From NCBI GenBank assembly GCA_030611265.1, contig JAUWQD010000020.1:1-43882 (forward strand): a stretch of 43,882 bases of DNA. Direction: 5' to 3'. Positions 8,273 through 15,469 of this stretch are shown piece after piece. Made by a program: the position numbers and the translations under genes. Below the pieces are notes generated by a model. That model was not told where the DNA came from. It was given only the letters and a program-made list of their open reading frames with translations, and ran no database searches. The first letter of the stretch is position 1. Every line of letters starts with the position of its first letter. Source of the DNA: Methanosarcinaceae archaeon. GTDB lineage: Archaea; Halobacteriota; Methanosarcinia; Methanosarcinales; Methanosarcinaceae.

Positions 8273-9070
8273 TCATGCCACATTCACAGTAAGTTCATAC
8301 TTCAATTCATTACCAGTCACATTTTCCCATGGACGTTTATATATCCCGTTGACCTGTTGTGTTCCGGTTTCAACAGCCTGGATCTCCCACACGTGAACAT
8401 TGCCTGCACCGACCAGACCCCCGTCCTGCGGTGGAATATATTCATCACTTAACACTACAAGCCCATCACTTACTTCTATTGACCACTCAAATCCTGTTGT
8501 CGGGTTCTCATCAAGTCTGACTGTAAAATTATCGCCTTTTTTTACCTCCATGTACTCAGTTTCCACACTATATTCAGTATCTGGAATTGAGTTATCCATG
8601 GTTAGTTCAAAAGAACCGCTCACGCTGTTGACAACCACACTGTATGTTCCTGCTTTGAGCCCATATACATCAAGTGGTATTGACTTTTCGTATGGCACTA
8701 TTGCTTGTGTACACATCATATCAGCAGGTCTGATCGTCTCAACCGTGACGGTAAAAGTGTTGCCATCCCTGACTTTTGTTATGTCACCAATTTCCGTGCA
8801 ACCATCAGGCAGGTAACCTTTTGCAATTACATGTATTTGAACCGGAAATGATTCAAGTGTCAAGATTTCGATATTCTCAACAACAGCAGTCCCGTAAATA
8901 TATTCGCCGTAGTCAGGTAGAGGTTGGTTCACTTCAGGCGGCATAGGTGTCTGATCTTCAATACTATCAACAGTATCATCAGCATCAACATCGTTTCCTG
9001 TACATCCACTAAACGCAACCAGTGATATGACCATGGTTAAGATCATCACTAATTTTAGTAATTTCGTCAT
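8273..9070 (-). CDS. Lipoprotein with chagasin-like (I42) protease-inhibitor domain
   Basis: 265 aa. The N-terminus is a lipoprotein signal: KLLK, a hydrophobic stretch and the lipobox VAFSGC, then an acidic linker. The middle (about 45-160) is beta-rich and unassigned. The C-terminal about 100 residues carry the three chagasin/I42 loops: NPTTGFEW, a glycine loop GGLVGAG, and KRPWE. I42 proteins inhibit papain-type cysteine proteases, so this may protect the cell surface against secreted proteases; the target is unknown. The ATG at 9070 is chosen because GGAGGG lies about 6 nt upstream; an in-frame codon at 9103 lacks support. It is divergent from the metF-like gene across a palindrome-containing gap. 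Confidence 0.88.
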   Translation of the reverse strand: MTKLLKLVMILTMVISLVAFSGCTGNDVDADDTVDSIEDQTPMPPEVNQPLPDYGEYIYGTAVVENIEILTLESFPVQIHVIAKGYLPDGCTEIGDITKVRDGNTFTVTVETIRPADMMCTQAIVPYEKSIPLDVYGLKAGTYSVVVNSVSGSFELTMDNSIPDTEYSVETEYMEVKKGDNFTVRLDENPTTGFEWSIEVSDGLVVLSDEYIPPQDGGLVGAGNVHVWEIQAVETGTQQVNGIYKRPWENVTGNELKYELTVNVA

Positions 9071-9133
9071 CTTATCCCTCCGTTCATTGTCTTCTATTAT
9101 CATAGAGAATTACAATTTTATTTAGTTCTTGCC

Positions 9134-9159
9134 TAAACTTCAATTTGAGTTGAAGTTTA
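9134..9159. promoter_or_regulatory. 26-bp inverted repeat in a divergent promoter region
   Basis: TAAACTTCAA (9134-9143) and TTGAAGTTTA (9150-9159) are perfect 10-bp arms around a 6-bp spacer. The site is between the divergent lipoprotein and metF-like genes and upstream of both presumed TATA boxes. That is the position expected for a regulator-binding site, though a transcription-termination role cannot be excluded. Confidence 0.5.
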
Positions 9160-9213
9160 ATTCAAGTGGAAATTGGAACATGGGATCTCAAATCGAGCGT
9201 CATCCTTTCGATG

Positions 9214-9222
9214 TATTTAAAA
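9214..9222 (+). promoter_or_regulatory. TATA box of the metF-like gene (leaderless)
   Basis: TATTTAAAA is centred 26 bp before the ATG at 9244. No SD precedes that ATG. This is the usual spacing for transcription starting at or next to the start codon. Confidence 0.55.
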
Positions 9223-9243
9223 CCAAAACCTGCTATATTACCT

Positions 9244-10125
9244 ATGATGCAATCAACTTTTGGCGAGAAACTCAACTCAAATAAATTCATCATAACAGCA
9301 GAGATCACACCTCCAAAAGGTGTTGATATATCTGCTGCAATCGCGGATGCACAGATACTCAAAGGATTGGTGGATGCAATCAACATTACGGACAACCAGC
9401 GCGCAGTCATGCGAATGAGTCCGATGGCACTTGGAAAACTCCTGATCGATGAGGGGCATGAGGTCACCATGCAGATGACTTGTCGGGATCGAAACCGTCT
9501 GGCGATCCAGTCTGATATACTGGGAGCAGCAGCACTTGGTATTCAGAATATCTGTTTGATGTCAGGTGACTATACCACAAACGGAGACCATCCGGGTGCA
9601 AAACCCGTCTATGATCTTGATTCCGTTCAACTTCTATCAATGGCACAGAAAATGAAGAATGGATTTGATTTTTCAGGAAATGAACTTGAAGGCGCACCTG
9701 AATTGGTTGTAGGAGCCGTGTCCAATACTGATTCATCTCAGCCCATGCAGATGATAAAACTTGAAAAGAAGGTAAAGATTGGTGCGCAGTTCATACAGAC
9801 GCAGGCTGTGTATGATATCGGGCAGTTCGAGGAGTTTATGGATTCTGTAGGTCATCTTGCTGTGCCTGTTCTTGCAGGGCTCATTCCATTGAAATCTGCA
9901 AATGCAGCCAGGTTCATGAATAAGAACATTTCCGGGGTGAAGGTTGGTGATGAACTCATTGCCCGAATGGAACATGCAGACGACCCTGTGCACGAAGGAC
10001 TCATGATATGTGCAGAAACTATAGGGATGCTCAAAAAAATATGCCGTGGTGTTCATCTTATGCCGATTGGACAACACTTAAATACACCAAAACTGCTTGA
10101 GATGGCGGGACTTTCTGTCAAATGA
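9244..10125 (+). CDS. metF: Methylenetetrahydrofolate reductase-family protein (MetF-like)
   Basis: 293 aa, the usual size of MetF (beta/alpha barrel, FAD-binding). Recognisable segments are ITAEITPPKG near the N-terminus, VDAINITDN, VTMQMTCRDRNRLAIQSDILGA, the LMSGDY strand, and AQFIQTQAVYD, all conserved in the MTHFR barrel. MTHFR reduces methylene-tetrahydrofolate to the methyl form; in an F420-containing archaeon a related pterin is possible. The neighbours give no pathway. Codons upstream of 9244 (to 9166) are in frame, but the TATA spacing favours 9244. A hairpin terminator follows at 10137. The exact pterin and electron donor cannot be read from the sequence. Confidence 0.9.
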   Translation: MMQSTFGEKLNSNKFIITAEITPPKGVDISAAIADAQILKGLVDAINITDNQRAVMRMSPMALGKLLIDEGHEVTMQMTCRDRNRLAIQSDILGAAALGIQNICLMSGDYTTNGDHPGAKPVYDLDSVQLLSMAQKMKNGFDFSGNELEGAPELVVGAVSNTDSSQPMQMIKLEKKVKIGAQFIQTQAVYDIGQFEEFMDSVGHLAVPVLAGLIPLKSANAARFMNKNISGVKVGDELIARMEHADDPVHEGLMICAETIGMLKKICRGVHLMPIGQHLNTPKLLEMAGLSVK

Positions 10126-10136
10126 TGATTATGGCG

Positions 10137-10154
10137 AATCCTCTAACGAGGATT
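10137..10154 (+). terminator. Terminator hairpin after the metF-like gene
   Basis: AATCCTC and GAGGATT form a perfect 7-bp stem around TAAC, 12 bp after the stop, followed by T-rich sequence. Confidence 0.6.
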
Positions 10155-10258
10155 TCTATTATCTAACATATTCACCAACTTGCATGAGATATACAAAAGG
10201 CATTTGTTCGTATATACCCCTTATTGCAAGAGCAACAAAAAAAGAAAGGTGGATACGC

Positions 10259-10274
10259 CCAACCAGATGGTTGG
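10259..10274. terminator. Bidirectional terminator hairpin
   Basis: CCAACCA and TGGTTGG form a 7-bp inverted repeat. T-rich tracts follow on the plus strand (after 10279) and on the minus strand (A-rich bases 10236-10248 as read on plus). It lies downstream of the stop of the minus-strand DUF1699 gene. Confidence 0.55.
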
Positions 10275-10301
10275 ACATATTTGTTTTTTTGAAAATTAGA
10301 T

Positions 10302-10700
10302 TTATGTCTGTTTCATGATGAATTCAATGAAATCAGGACCAAGCCTGGTCTCTCGTGCCATTTTATCGGCGATATCTTCTTCTGAAAGTCCTTCTGATCT
10401 GAAATCTTTTATGCGGTCAAAAACACTCTTTGAAACTTCTGAATATTCATTGATGTCCTTTCTGTGACCCCATACATCGCCTTCTAACAGGTCGATGCCC
10501 TGCATTGAGAGGTACATCTTAGCAGAGCCTGAGATGGTTCTCTTGTATGAACTTGGAATATGAAGTGCTTTTACATTTGGACATTTAATTACCAGTGAAA
10601 AAATGTCCTTGTTGGATGGTCTGAATGCAAGGTGCACGATTTCCTCATCATTGCTTAGCGTCTCGATCTCTTCTTTTGAACTTACTACTCTTATTTTCAC
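10302..10700 (-). CDS. DUF1699 family protein
   Basis: 132 aa, soluble. The pattern MKIRVVSSKEEIETLSNDEE, CPNVKALHIPSSYKRTIS and MQGIDLLEGDVWGHRKDINEY matches the conserved archaeal DUF1699 family known from Methanosarcina relatives. The first half looks like an alpha/beta or leucine-rich-like segment; the C-terminal half (SEVSKSVFDRIKDF onward) is helical and could include a helix-turn-helix. Function is unknown. The start is GTG, with GAGGTG 6 nt upstream, a good SD. It is transcribed away from the membrane-protein gene at 11069. Confidence 0.85.
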   Translation of the reverse strand: MKIRVVSSKEEIETLSNDEEIVHLAFRPSNKDIFSLVIKCPNVKALHIPSSYKRTISGSAKMYLSMQGIDLLEGDVWGHRKDINEYSEVSKSVFDRIKDFRSEGLSEEDIADKMARETRLGPDFIEFIMKQT

Positions 10701-11036
10701 TTATAACACCTCTATATCTGCATATATCATTTAAAAATAATGTTATATTACACAACCAATTTTACAAATTTGGTAGATTGTTGTATATACACGATACTAT
10801 ATAAATATTATTATGGCTGGTGAAAAAGTACATTCATTCTCAATTTTGATATCGCAAATACACCTGCACCCATGTACACCACATGTACACTATTCACCAA
10901 TGCTACAGATGCCGAGATATCACTTTGCCCCAAACAATGTCATATTTATGTGCTAATCACAGAATTAATTAAAGTACATAAAATATATTGCAGATATATA
11001 AAAATCGACATTTCACGTACCAATAAAAATACGAAC
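10701..11036. other. Divergent intergenic region, no secure gene
   Basis: This AT-rich gap contains a TATA-like ACTATATAAATATT at 10796-10809 and a 47-codon plus-strand frame (10813-10956). The TATA box is too close to that ATG to serve it, and there is no SD, so I do not call a gene. Transcription from the TATA box could make a non-coding RNA starting near 10830. Confidence 0.4.
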
Positions 11037-11048
11037 TTTTATATAAAA
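11037..11048 (+). promoter_or_regulatory. TATA box for the 272-aa membrane protein
   Basis: TTTTATATAAAA is centred about 26 bp before the GTG at 11069, and no SD is present. It therefore supports both the promoter and the GTG start as a leaderless mRNA. Confidence 0.55.
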
Positions 11049-11068
11049 TTGAATGCAATAACATCAAT

Positions 11069-11887
11069 GTGTCCATAGAGTTCCATAATAAATTAATTAA
11101 AAATCGAAAACTAAGAATAATCTATCTGATGTCTGCACTAATACTTACATACTTTGCAAGCTGGCTTCCTGATTTTATAAACGTATTGGGGCTGGAGGGG
11201 GCAAGAATCAGTTCGGTTGCAGCATTCGGACCTCTAAATGGCATGCTCCTTGGACCATATTGGGGTGCAGCAGTTTCATTCTTAGGCATAATGGCACATG
11301 TTTTCCACAGTGGATTTACAGATGTCGATACTTTTTCAATGCTCACACCGGTATTTGTGATGACCTCATCCATCGTTGCAGGTTTGATCGTTGTAAAGAA
11401 AGAAAAAATTGCACTTGCGATATATTCTTCTTTGATACTTTTATGGTATGTATTTGATACCGGACGAGAAGCGTATTATTACCCATGGTTCCACATTGTA
11501 GTGCTGGCGATATTTGTTGCATTTCACAGAAAATACAACAACAAATCTCAGAATGTGGGGGCACATACCCTGATATTATTGTTCCTGACCTCTCTTGTAG
11601 CAATACTTTCTGACCATATGGCAGGAAGTATTTCAGCTTTGGTCATATTTGACCTGCCTGCAGAAATATTTGGATCCGTTGTTTTTATCTATCCTGTTGA
11701 GCGCACTATACTTGCAGTTGCCGCTGCGTTGATCATGTTTATGCTGGCCGCAGCGCTTCAAAATATATTGGTGGAATCAAATGAAATTGATGATGCCATC
11801 GAAAACGTGAAAATGAACATGATGTTAGATTATGCAAAAAACGACGTGAAACCCGTACTTGAAAAGGAACACAAAATAAATAAATAA
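11069..11887 (+). CDS. Multi-pass membrane protein, ECF S-component-like
   Basis: 272 aa with about six hydrophobic segments: LIYLMSALILTYFASWL near 15-35, then GPLNGMLLGPYWGAAVSFLGIMAHVF, and further segments around residues 95-150, 165-185 and 205-230. A charged C-terminal tail follows. The conserved-looking AAFGPLNGMLLGPYWGAAVSFLG resembles the glycine-rich helix of vitamin-uptake S-components of ECF transporters, where the membrane protein binds the substrate. No ECF ATPase or T-component gene is nearby, so the assignment is tentative. The GTG start is placed by the TATA box at 11037. The reading frame ends in a run of AAAT repeats, 38 bp from the convergent MinD-type gene. Confidence 0.7.
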   Translation: MSIEFHNKLIKNRKLRIIYLMSALILTYFASWLPDFINVLGLEGARISSVAAFGPLNGMLLGPYWGAAVSFLGIMAHVFHSGFTDVDTFSMLTPVFVMTSSIVAGLIVVKKEKIALAIYSSLILLWYVFDTGREAYYYPWFHIVVLAIFVAFHRKYNNKSQNVGAHTLILLFLTSLVAILSDHMAGSISALVIFDLPAEIFGSVVFIYPVERTILAVAAALIMFMLAAALQNILVESNEIDDAIENVKMNMMLDYAKNDVKPVLEKEHKINK

Positions 11888-11925
11888 ATAAATAAAATTG
11901 TAAATGCATCTCACAAAATGCCGAT

Positions 11926-12678
11926 TTAGTCACCTTGTTCCAATATCTTGTCCGCGATCTTGGACATTGATTTTGAAAAAATATGTTCCGGTTCTTTAAG
12001 AGTAAATATTCCCAGGTCAGTTTTTAGCTGAACATCGCACATGCATGGAATTGATGCAAGAACGGGTAAGTCAAATAAGGTATTGGACAGTGAATGTAAG
12101 AAATGTGTTTCATGGCACATGTTCTCAATGATCCCACATTTTTTGCCCAACAATTTATACACGCCATTGACAACCTGCCCTGTTCCAACCAGACATGGTT
12201 TATTCGGTTTAATAACTACAAGCACATAGTCTGCAGCTGCCACTGCATTTATTGATGAAAAGTCAACACCCGGACCAGTATCAAGTATGATAACGTCCAT
12301 GCCGGCAGATGTTAGATGTCTTTTTGCATCCATTATTACCTGTAAAGCTTTTGCTTGCCATTTCCGATCCTTGCTGGATATATCTCGAATTGCAATTATA
12401 TCAGGATCTGAAAGACCTACGTATAACTTGCCACTCACCCCAATTTCATCGGAGACGTCATGTATCACATCCATTACAGTGCATTTGCCAAAAAGAACAT
12501 CATTTACCCATTGTTTTGATTGAGGACTGAATACAGAAGAAAGATAAGGTGCTTTTGAATCCAGATCCAGAAGGCATACATTCTTACCTGATGCAGCATA
12601 GACTCCTGCTAGATTTAGCGCAATGCTTGTTTTACCAGTTCCGCCTTTACAGGAATGTACTGCTATTGTTATACTCAT
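11926..12678 (-). CDS. ParA/MinD-family ATPase
   Basis: 250 aa. It starts with a strand and the deviant Walker A motif SCKGGTGKTS (residues 9-18). The switch region is DLDSKAPYLS near 40, and Walker B-like VIILDTGPGVDFS lies near 125. These are the marks of ParA/MinD/SIMIBI ATPases that dimerise on ATP and position cargo or sort complexes. There is no C-terminal amphipathic MinD helix that I can identify. Start ATG has GAGG about 4 nt upstream and a 14-bp palindrome just before that. It follows the winged-helix gene by 95 bp on the same strand; the Roadblock gene is divergent from that pair. This grouping suggests a regulated small-GTPase-like or positioning system, which is inference. Confidence 0.88.
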   Translation of the reverse strand: MSITIAVHSCKGGTGKTSIALNLAGVYAASGKNVCLLDLDSKAPYLSSVFSPQSKQWVNDVLFGKCTVMDVIHDVSDEIGVSGKLYVGLSDPDIIAIRDISSKDRKWQAKALQVIMDAKRHLTSAGMDVIILDTGPGVDFSSINAVAAADYVLVVIKPNKPCLVGTGQVVNGVYKLLGKKCGIIENMCHETHFLHSLSNTLFDLPVLASIPCMCDVQLKTDLGIFTLKEPEHIFSKSMSKIADKILEQGD

Positions 12679-12690
12679 TAAACCTCAATA

Positions 12691-12704
12691 TTTGTTGCAA
12701 CAAA
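12691..12704. promoter_or_regulatory. Perfect 14-bp palindrome before the MinD-type gene
   Basis: TTTGTTGCAACAAA is fully self-complementary and ends 13 bp upstream of the ATG. A TATA-like TATATAC element on the minus strand lies at about 12731-12742, so the palindrome falls at or just after the expected transcription start, a good repressor site. The neighbouring winged-helix protein is an obvious candidate ligand. Confidence 0.5.
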
Positions 12705-12773
12705 ACATACAATGATAAGATTAAACAATATTGTATATATAATCACTCAACAAATGAATTTGAATTAGATTGT

Positions 12774-13127
12774 TTATTTGTTAATCTCCAATCTTTCGTT
12801 TATACGGAAATAAACTTTTCTGCCTTCCCTGAATTTTTCAACATGCCCCATCCTTACCAATTGATTCAGATAGTTGCTTTCCACCGCACGCTCTTTACTG
12901 GTTACATTTGACACCTCATCGGCAGTAGCCTTCTCGAGTTCGAAAAGAGTGGATGCACTCATACGTAGATGATCTGGGAGTGACAATAGTGTCATAACAT
13001 CAAGCGATTCTAATATGTCGCTATCAATAATATTACTTGGCGTTCTCTCTTGCAAAAGGCAATCTAATTTATCGTCGATCTGTTGCAGTTTCTCATACAA
13101 TTTTTCAAAGGTCATAGATTCAGACAT
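12774..13127 (-). CDS. Winged-helix (ArsR-like) transcriptional regulator
   Basis: 117 aa. The N-terminal 35 residues form a short coiled coil (MTFEKLYEKLQQIDDKLDCLL). The rest is a winged helix: SLPDHLRMSASTLFEL, the recognition region ATADEVSNVTSKERAVESNYLNQLVRMG and the wing VEKFREGRKVYFRI. This resembles archaeal MarR/ArsR-type regulators. The ATG at 13127 has GAGG 5 nt upstream; in-frame codons continue to 13205 without signals. It is divergent from the Roadblock gene and upstream of the MinD-type ATPase, with palindromes at both promoters. It probably controls this small cluster. Confidence 0.8.
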   Translation of the reverse strand: MSESMTFEKLYEKLQQIDDKLDCLLQERTPSNIIDSDILESLDVMTLLSLPDHLRMSASTLFELEKATADEVSNVTSKERAVESNYLNQLVRMGHVEKFREGRKVYFRINERLEINK

Positions 13128-13256
13128 CATTGCCTCAATAAGTAATGTCAATTGCAAACTGTGCAGCACATATCCTGTATTACACATATACGATTGACTT
13201 TGCATAAAAGCATTTCACTTTAAAATTTATGATGTGATAGTCCAATCCAAAAGGGC

Positions 13257-13301
13257 TATATAACATCTATATGTCTATGCGTAATGCACTGATACAGTGC
13301 A
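13257..13301 (+). promoter_or_regulatory. Roadblock-gene promoter with palindromic operator at the start site
   Basis: TATATAA at 13257-13263 is a TATA box. About 28 bp on lies TGCACTG (13285-13291), a 3-bp spacer, then CAGTGCA (13295-13301), a perfect inverted repeat. The palindrome thus covers the predicted transcription start of the Roadblock gene, leaving a leader of about 65 nt. Binding there would block initiation. Confidence 0.55.
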
Positions 13302-13353
13302 GGGGATGAGTCGTGTCTATCTAATTGACACAAATAATGGGTTATGGTAAAAA

Positions 13354-13719
13354 ATGAATAATGACATATTAAAAAATGCACTTGCTGAGTTAAAATTGTC
13401 TACAAATGTGGAATCATCCGCAATAATATCAAACGATGGAATACTTGTCACATCTGACATGGATTCTAAGTTGCATCCTGAAAGTTTTGCAGCTATGACT
13501 TCAGTTATCCACAACACTGCACTGATTACCATGAAATCTATAGGCAACCGTTCAATCGATCGGTTGATAATTGAAAATTCAGACGGTTCAAAGATGGTTA
13601 CTATTTGCGCAGGTTCAAAGGCTATGGTTACCACATTACTAAATCCTGGTAACAACACAGATTCAAGTCTGGCAGAAATTAAAAAGACAGCTGCGACTGT
13701 GGAATCATATTTTGGATGA
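13354..13719 (+). CDS. Roadblock/LC7 domain protein
   Basis: 121 aa, one Roadblock/LC7 domain from end to end. The pattern is an N-terminal helix (ILKNALAELKLSTNVESSAI), the strand pair AIISNDGILVTSDM, the helix PESFAAMTSVIHNTALITMK and the strands RLIIENSDGSKMVTICAGSKAMVTTL. In bacteria and archaea such proteins (MglB-like) act as dimeric partners of small Ras-like GTPases; none is seen here, but a MinD-type ATPase is close by. No SD precedes the ATG, and the promoter with its palindrome gives a leader of about 65 nt. Confidence 0.85.
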   Translation: MNNDILKNALAELKLSTNVESSAIISNDGILVTSDMDSKLHPESFAAMTSVIHNTALITMKSIGNRSIDRLIIENSDGSKMVTICAGSKAMVTTLLNPGNNTDSSLAEIKKTAATVESYFG

Positions 13720-13756
13720 CGTTTGTTTCACATCCAATTGACAAAATGAACTTGAA

Positions 13757-13776
13757 GTGCAAGATGAAACTTGCAC
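13757..13776. terminator. Hairpin between the convergent Roadblock and elp3 genes
   Basis: GTGCAAG and CTTGCAC form a 7-bp stem around ATGAAA. It ends one base before the elp3 stop codon (13777) and 38 bp after the Roadblock stop. Confidence 0.6.
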
Positions 13777-15423
13777 CTATATCTTTTTTGACATATACAC
13801 ACCATCGCGCGCATAACCAAGTTTACGATAGTATTCCCTTACCCCGATCCCACTAATGATGGACAGTTTCTGATACCCATTTTCGCGCGCGAGTTCTTCT
13901 GCATATGCAAGAAGTTCTGCACCATACCCACGATGCTGCCAATCCATTCCTTTTGCCCCCACTCCAACCGGCACCATCGACCCATAGATATGCAATTCTC
14001 TTACAAGCGCGGCACCCTCAAGTTCACTCCTGTGCGGCGCGCCGGGGAACCGCAAACGCAGGAACCCGATCAGGATATCCTGTCCCACATCCTCAAATGA
14101 GATGAAATGCTCAACTCCGCCGCATGAATTATAGGATTCAACCGTAAGTTCGATATTATCTACATTCGGTTCAGTTCCTTTTAATATACTATGCCCGACC
14201 TCACGACATCGGATACAACGGCATCGACTTCCTCTTTCATGCAATCTTTCTTCTGCAAGCTGGCGGATGTTACTTTTTGTTACACCGCAAAATATCTGTT
14301 GCGCTGGAATATCACGCTGGATACGCTGCAACCGCACCCATTTCGGCAATATTGATTTTATATCTGCAATCAGGTCAACAGTCTCGTCGTAATCATGTGC
14401 CTTATACTCGCCGCGCTCCCACATATCGTAGAGGCGCGTCCCCTCAGTAACAAGTGTAGGATATATCTTCAAATAATCCGGCATGAATCGCGGATCCGTA
14501 AATAGTTTCTTAAAACCTCTCAGATCCCGCGCGGCATCCACCCCGGGCAGTTGCGGCATCATGTGGAACCCCACCTTCAAACCGCTGTCACGAAGAATAC
14601 CGTTCGCCTCCGTGGTGTCAGCCACAGTGTGCCCCCGCTCGATTCGGGATAACACAAAATCATATACACTCTGCACGCCGATCTCAACCTTTGTAACACC
14701 AAGAGCCAGCATCCTGTCAACGTGTTCCTTTCTTGCCCAGTCAGGTCGTGTTTCAAAGGTTATACCGATATTCCTGATCCTGGCGGTTTCATTGGCTTTC
14801 TGCACATCCTCGACAGTCACATACGGATATTTCGTGCCGATGTTGTTGACATTGTTTCGCCAATCCGTATCATAAAAGTCATTCATCGCTTCGATACATC
14901 GTTTTGTGAACCATTCCTGATAATCTATCGAGCGCGCCGAAAATGTGCCCCCCATTACAATAAGTTCAGCCTTATCGATCTCATGTCCAATTGTTTTCAA
15001 CTGCGTAAGACGTGATGTCACCTGCCTGTACGGGTCGTACTCATTCTGCATCGCGCGCATGGTTGCAGGTTCACGACCCATGTAGCTCTGAGGCGATGCA
15101 AACGATGAATCCGGTCCGCCCGGGCACGGCACACAGATACCATGCGGACAAGGAGCAGGAGAGGTCATTGCAGCGATAACCGCAACACCGGAAATTGTAC
15201 GTACAGGTTTTCGGCGAAGGAACTCCTTTGCCCGCCCCTGTTCTTCAGCATTTCCTGCCGTGATGAGATCGGTATTCTTCGGTATAGTAGAAAGTCGATA
15301 GCGTCCGCTTACCTTCTTTTTCTGTTTATTCAATTGCAGTTCATCCGTAATTGTGCCATCAAGCACCATGTCAAGAAGTTCCCTGCAAGCGGATTTGAAA
15401 TCGTCTGTGTTCGCTGTTGTCAT
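13777..15423 (-). CDS. elp3: Elp3-type tRNA uridine(34) acetyltransferase / radical SAM enzyme
   Basis: 548 aa, normal for archaeal Elp3. It makes the carboxymethyl side chain of wobble uridines (cm5U family) from acetyl-CoA. The iron-sulfur motif CPHGICVPC gives cysteines near residues 92, 97 and 100; the following PGGPDSSF and MGREPATMRAMQNEYDPY are characteristic. The radical-SAM barrel continues to about 330. A cysteine-rich segment (GSRCRCIRCREVG) precedes the C-terminal GNAT domain, with GYGAELLAYAEELARENGY as the acetyl-CoA loop. It is last in the secF-secD-rfcS-elp3 run, 46 bp after rfcS. No SD is visible before the ATG. Identification is secure. Confidence 0.96.
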   Translation of the reverse strand: MTTANTDDFKSACRELLDMVLDGTITDELQLNKQKKKVSGRYRLSTIPKNTDLITAGNAEEQGRAKEFLRRKPVRTISGVAVIAAMTSPAPCPHGICVPCPGGPDSSFASPQSYMGREPATMRAMQNEYDPYRQVTSRLTQLKTIGHEIDKAELIVMGGTFSARSIDYQEWFTKRCIEAMNDFYDTDWRNNVNNIGTKYPYVTVEDVQKANETARIRNIGITFETRPDWARKEHVDRMLALGVTKVEIGVQSVYDFVLSRIERGHTVADTTEANGILRDSGLKVGFHMMPQLPGVDAARDLRGFKKLFTDPRFMPDYLKIYPTLVTEGTRLYDMWERGEYKAHDYDETVDLIADIKSILPKWVRLQRIQRDIPAQQIFCGVTKSNIRQLAEERLHERGSRCRCIRCREVGHSILKGTEPNVDNIELTVESYNSCGGVEHFISFEDVGQDILIGFLRLRFPGAPHRSELEGAALVRELHIYGSMVPVGVGAKGMDWQHRGYGAELLAYAEELARENGYQKLSIISGIGVREYYRKLGYARDGVYMSKKI

Positions 15424-15469
15424 TTATGGTACACACCATATACAAGTATAAAGTATGAAAGTTACAAAC

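Noticed and set aside
10813-10956. 47-codon frame between DUF1699 and the membrane protein
   Set aside because: No SD, the TATA element is too near the ATG, and the His/Pro-rich product is unlike a protein.
11069-11887. Firm assignment as a vitamin transporter
   Set aside because: No riboswitch, ECF ATPase or T-component gene is nearby; the S-component likeness rests on one glycine-rich helix.
14483-14875. 130-codon frame antisense to elp3
   Set aside because: It lies wholly within the conserved radical SAM gene and shows no family features.
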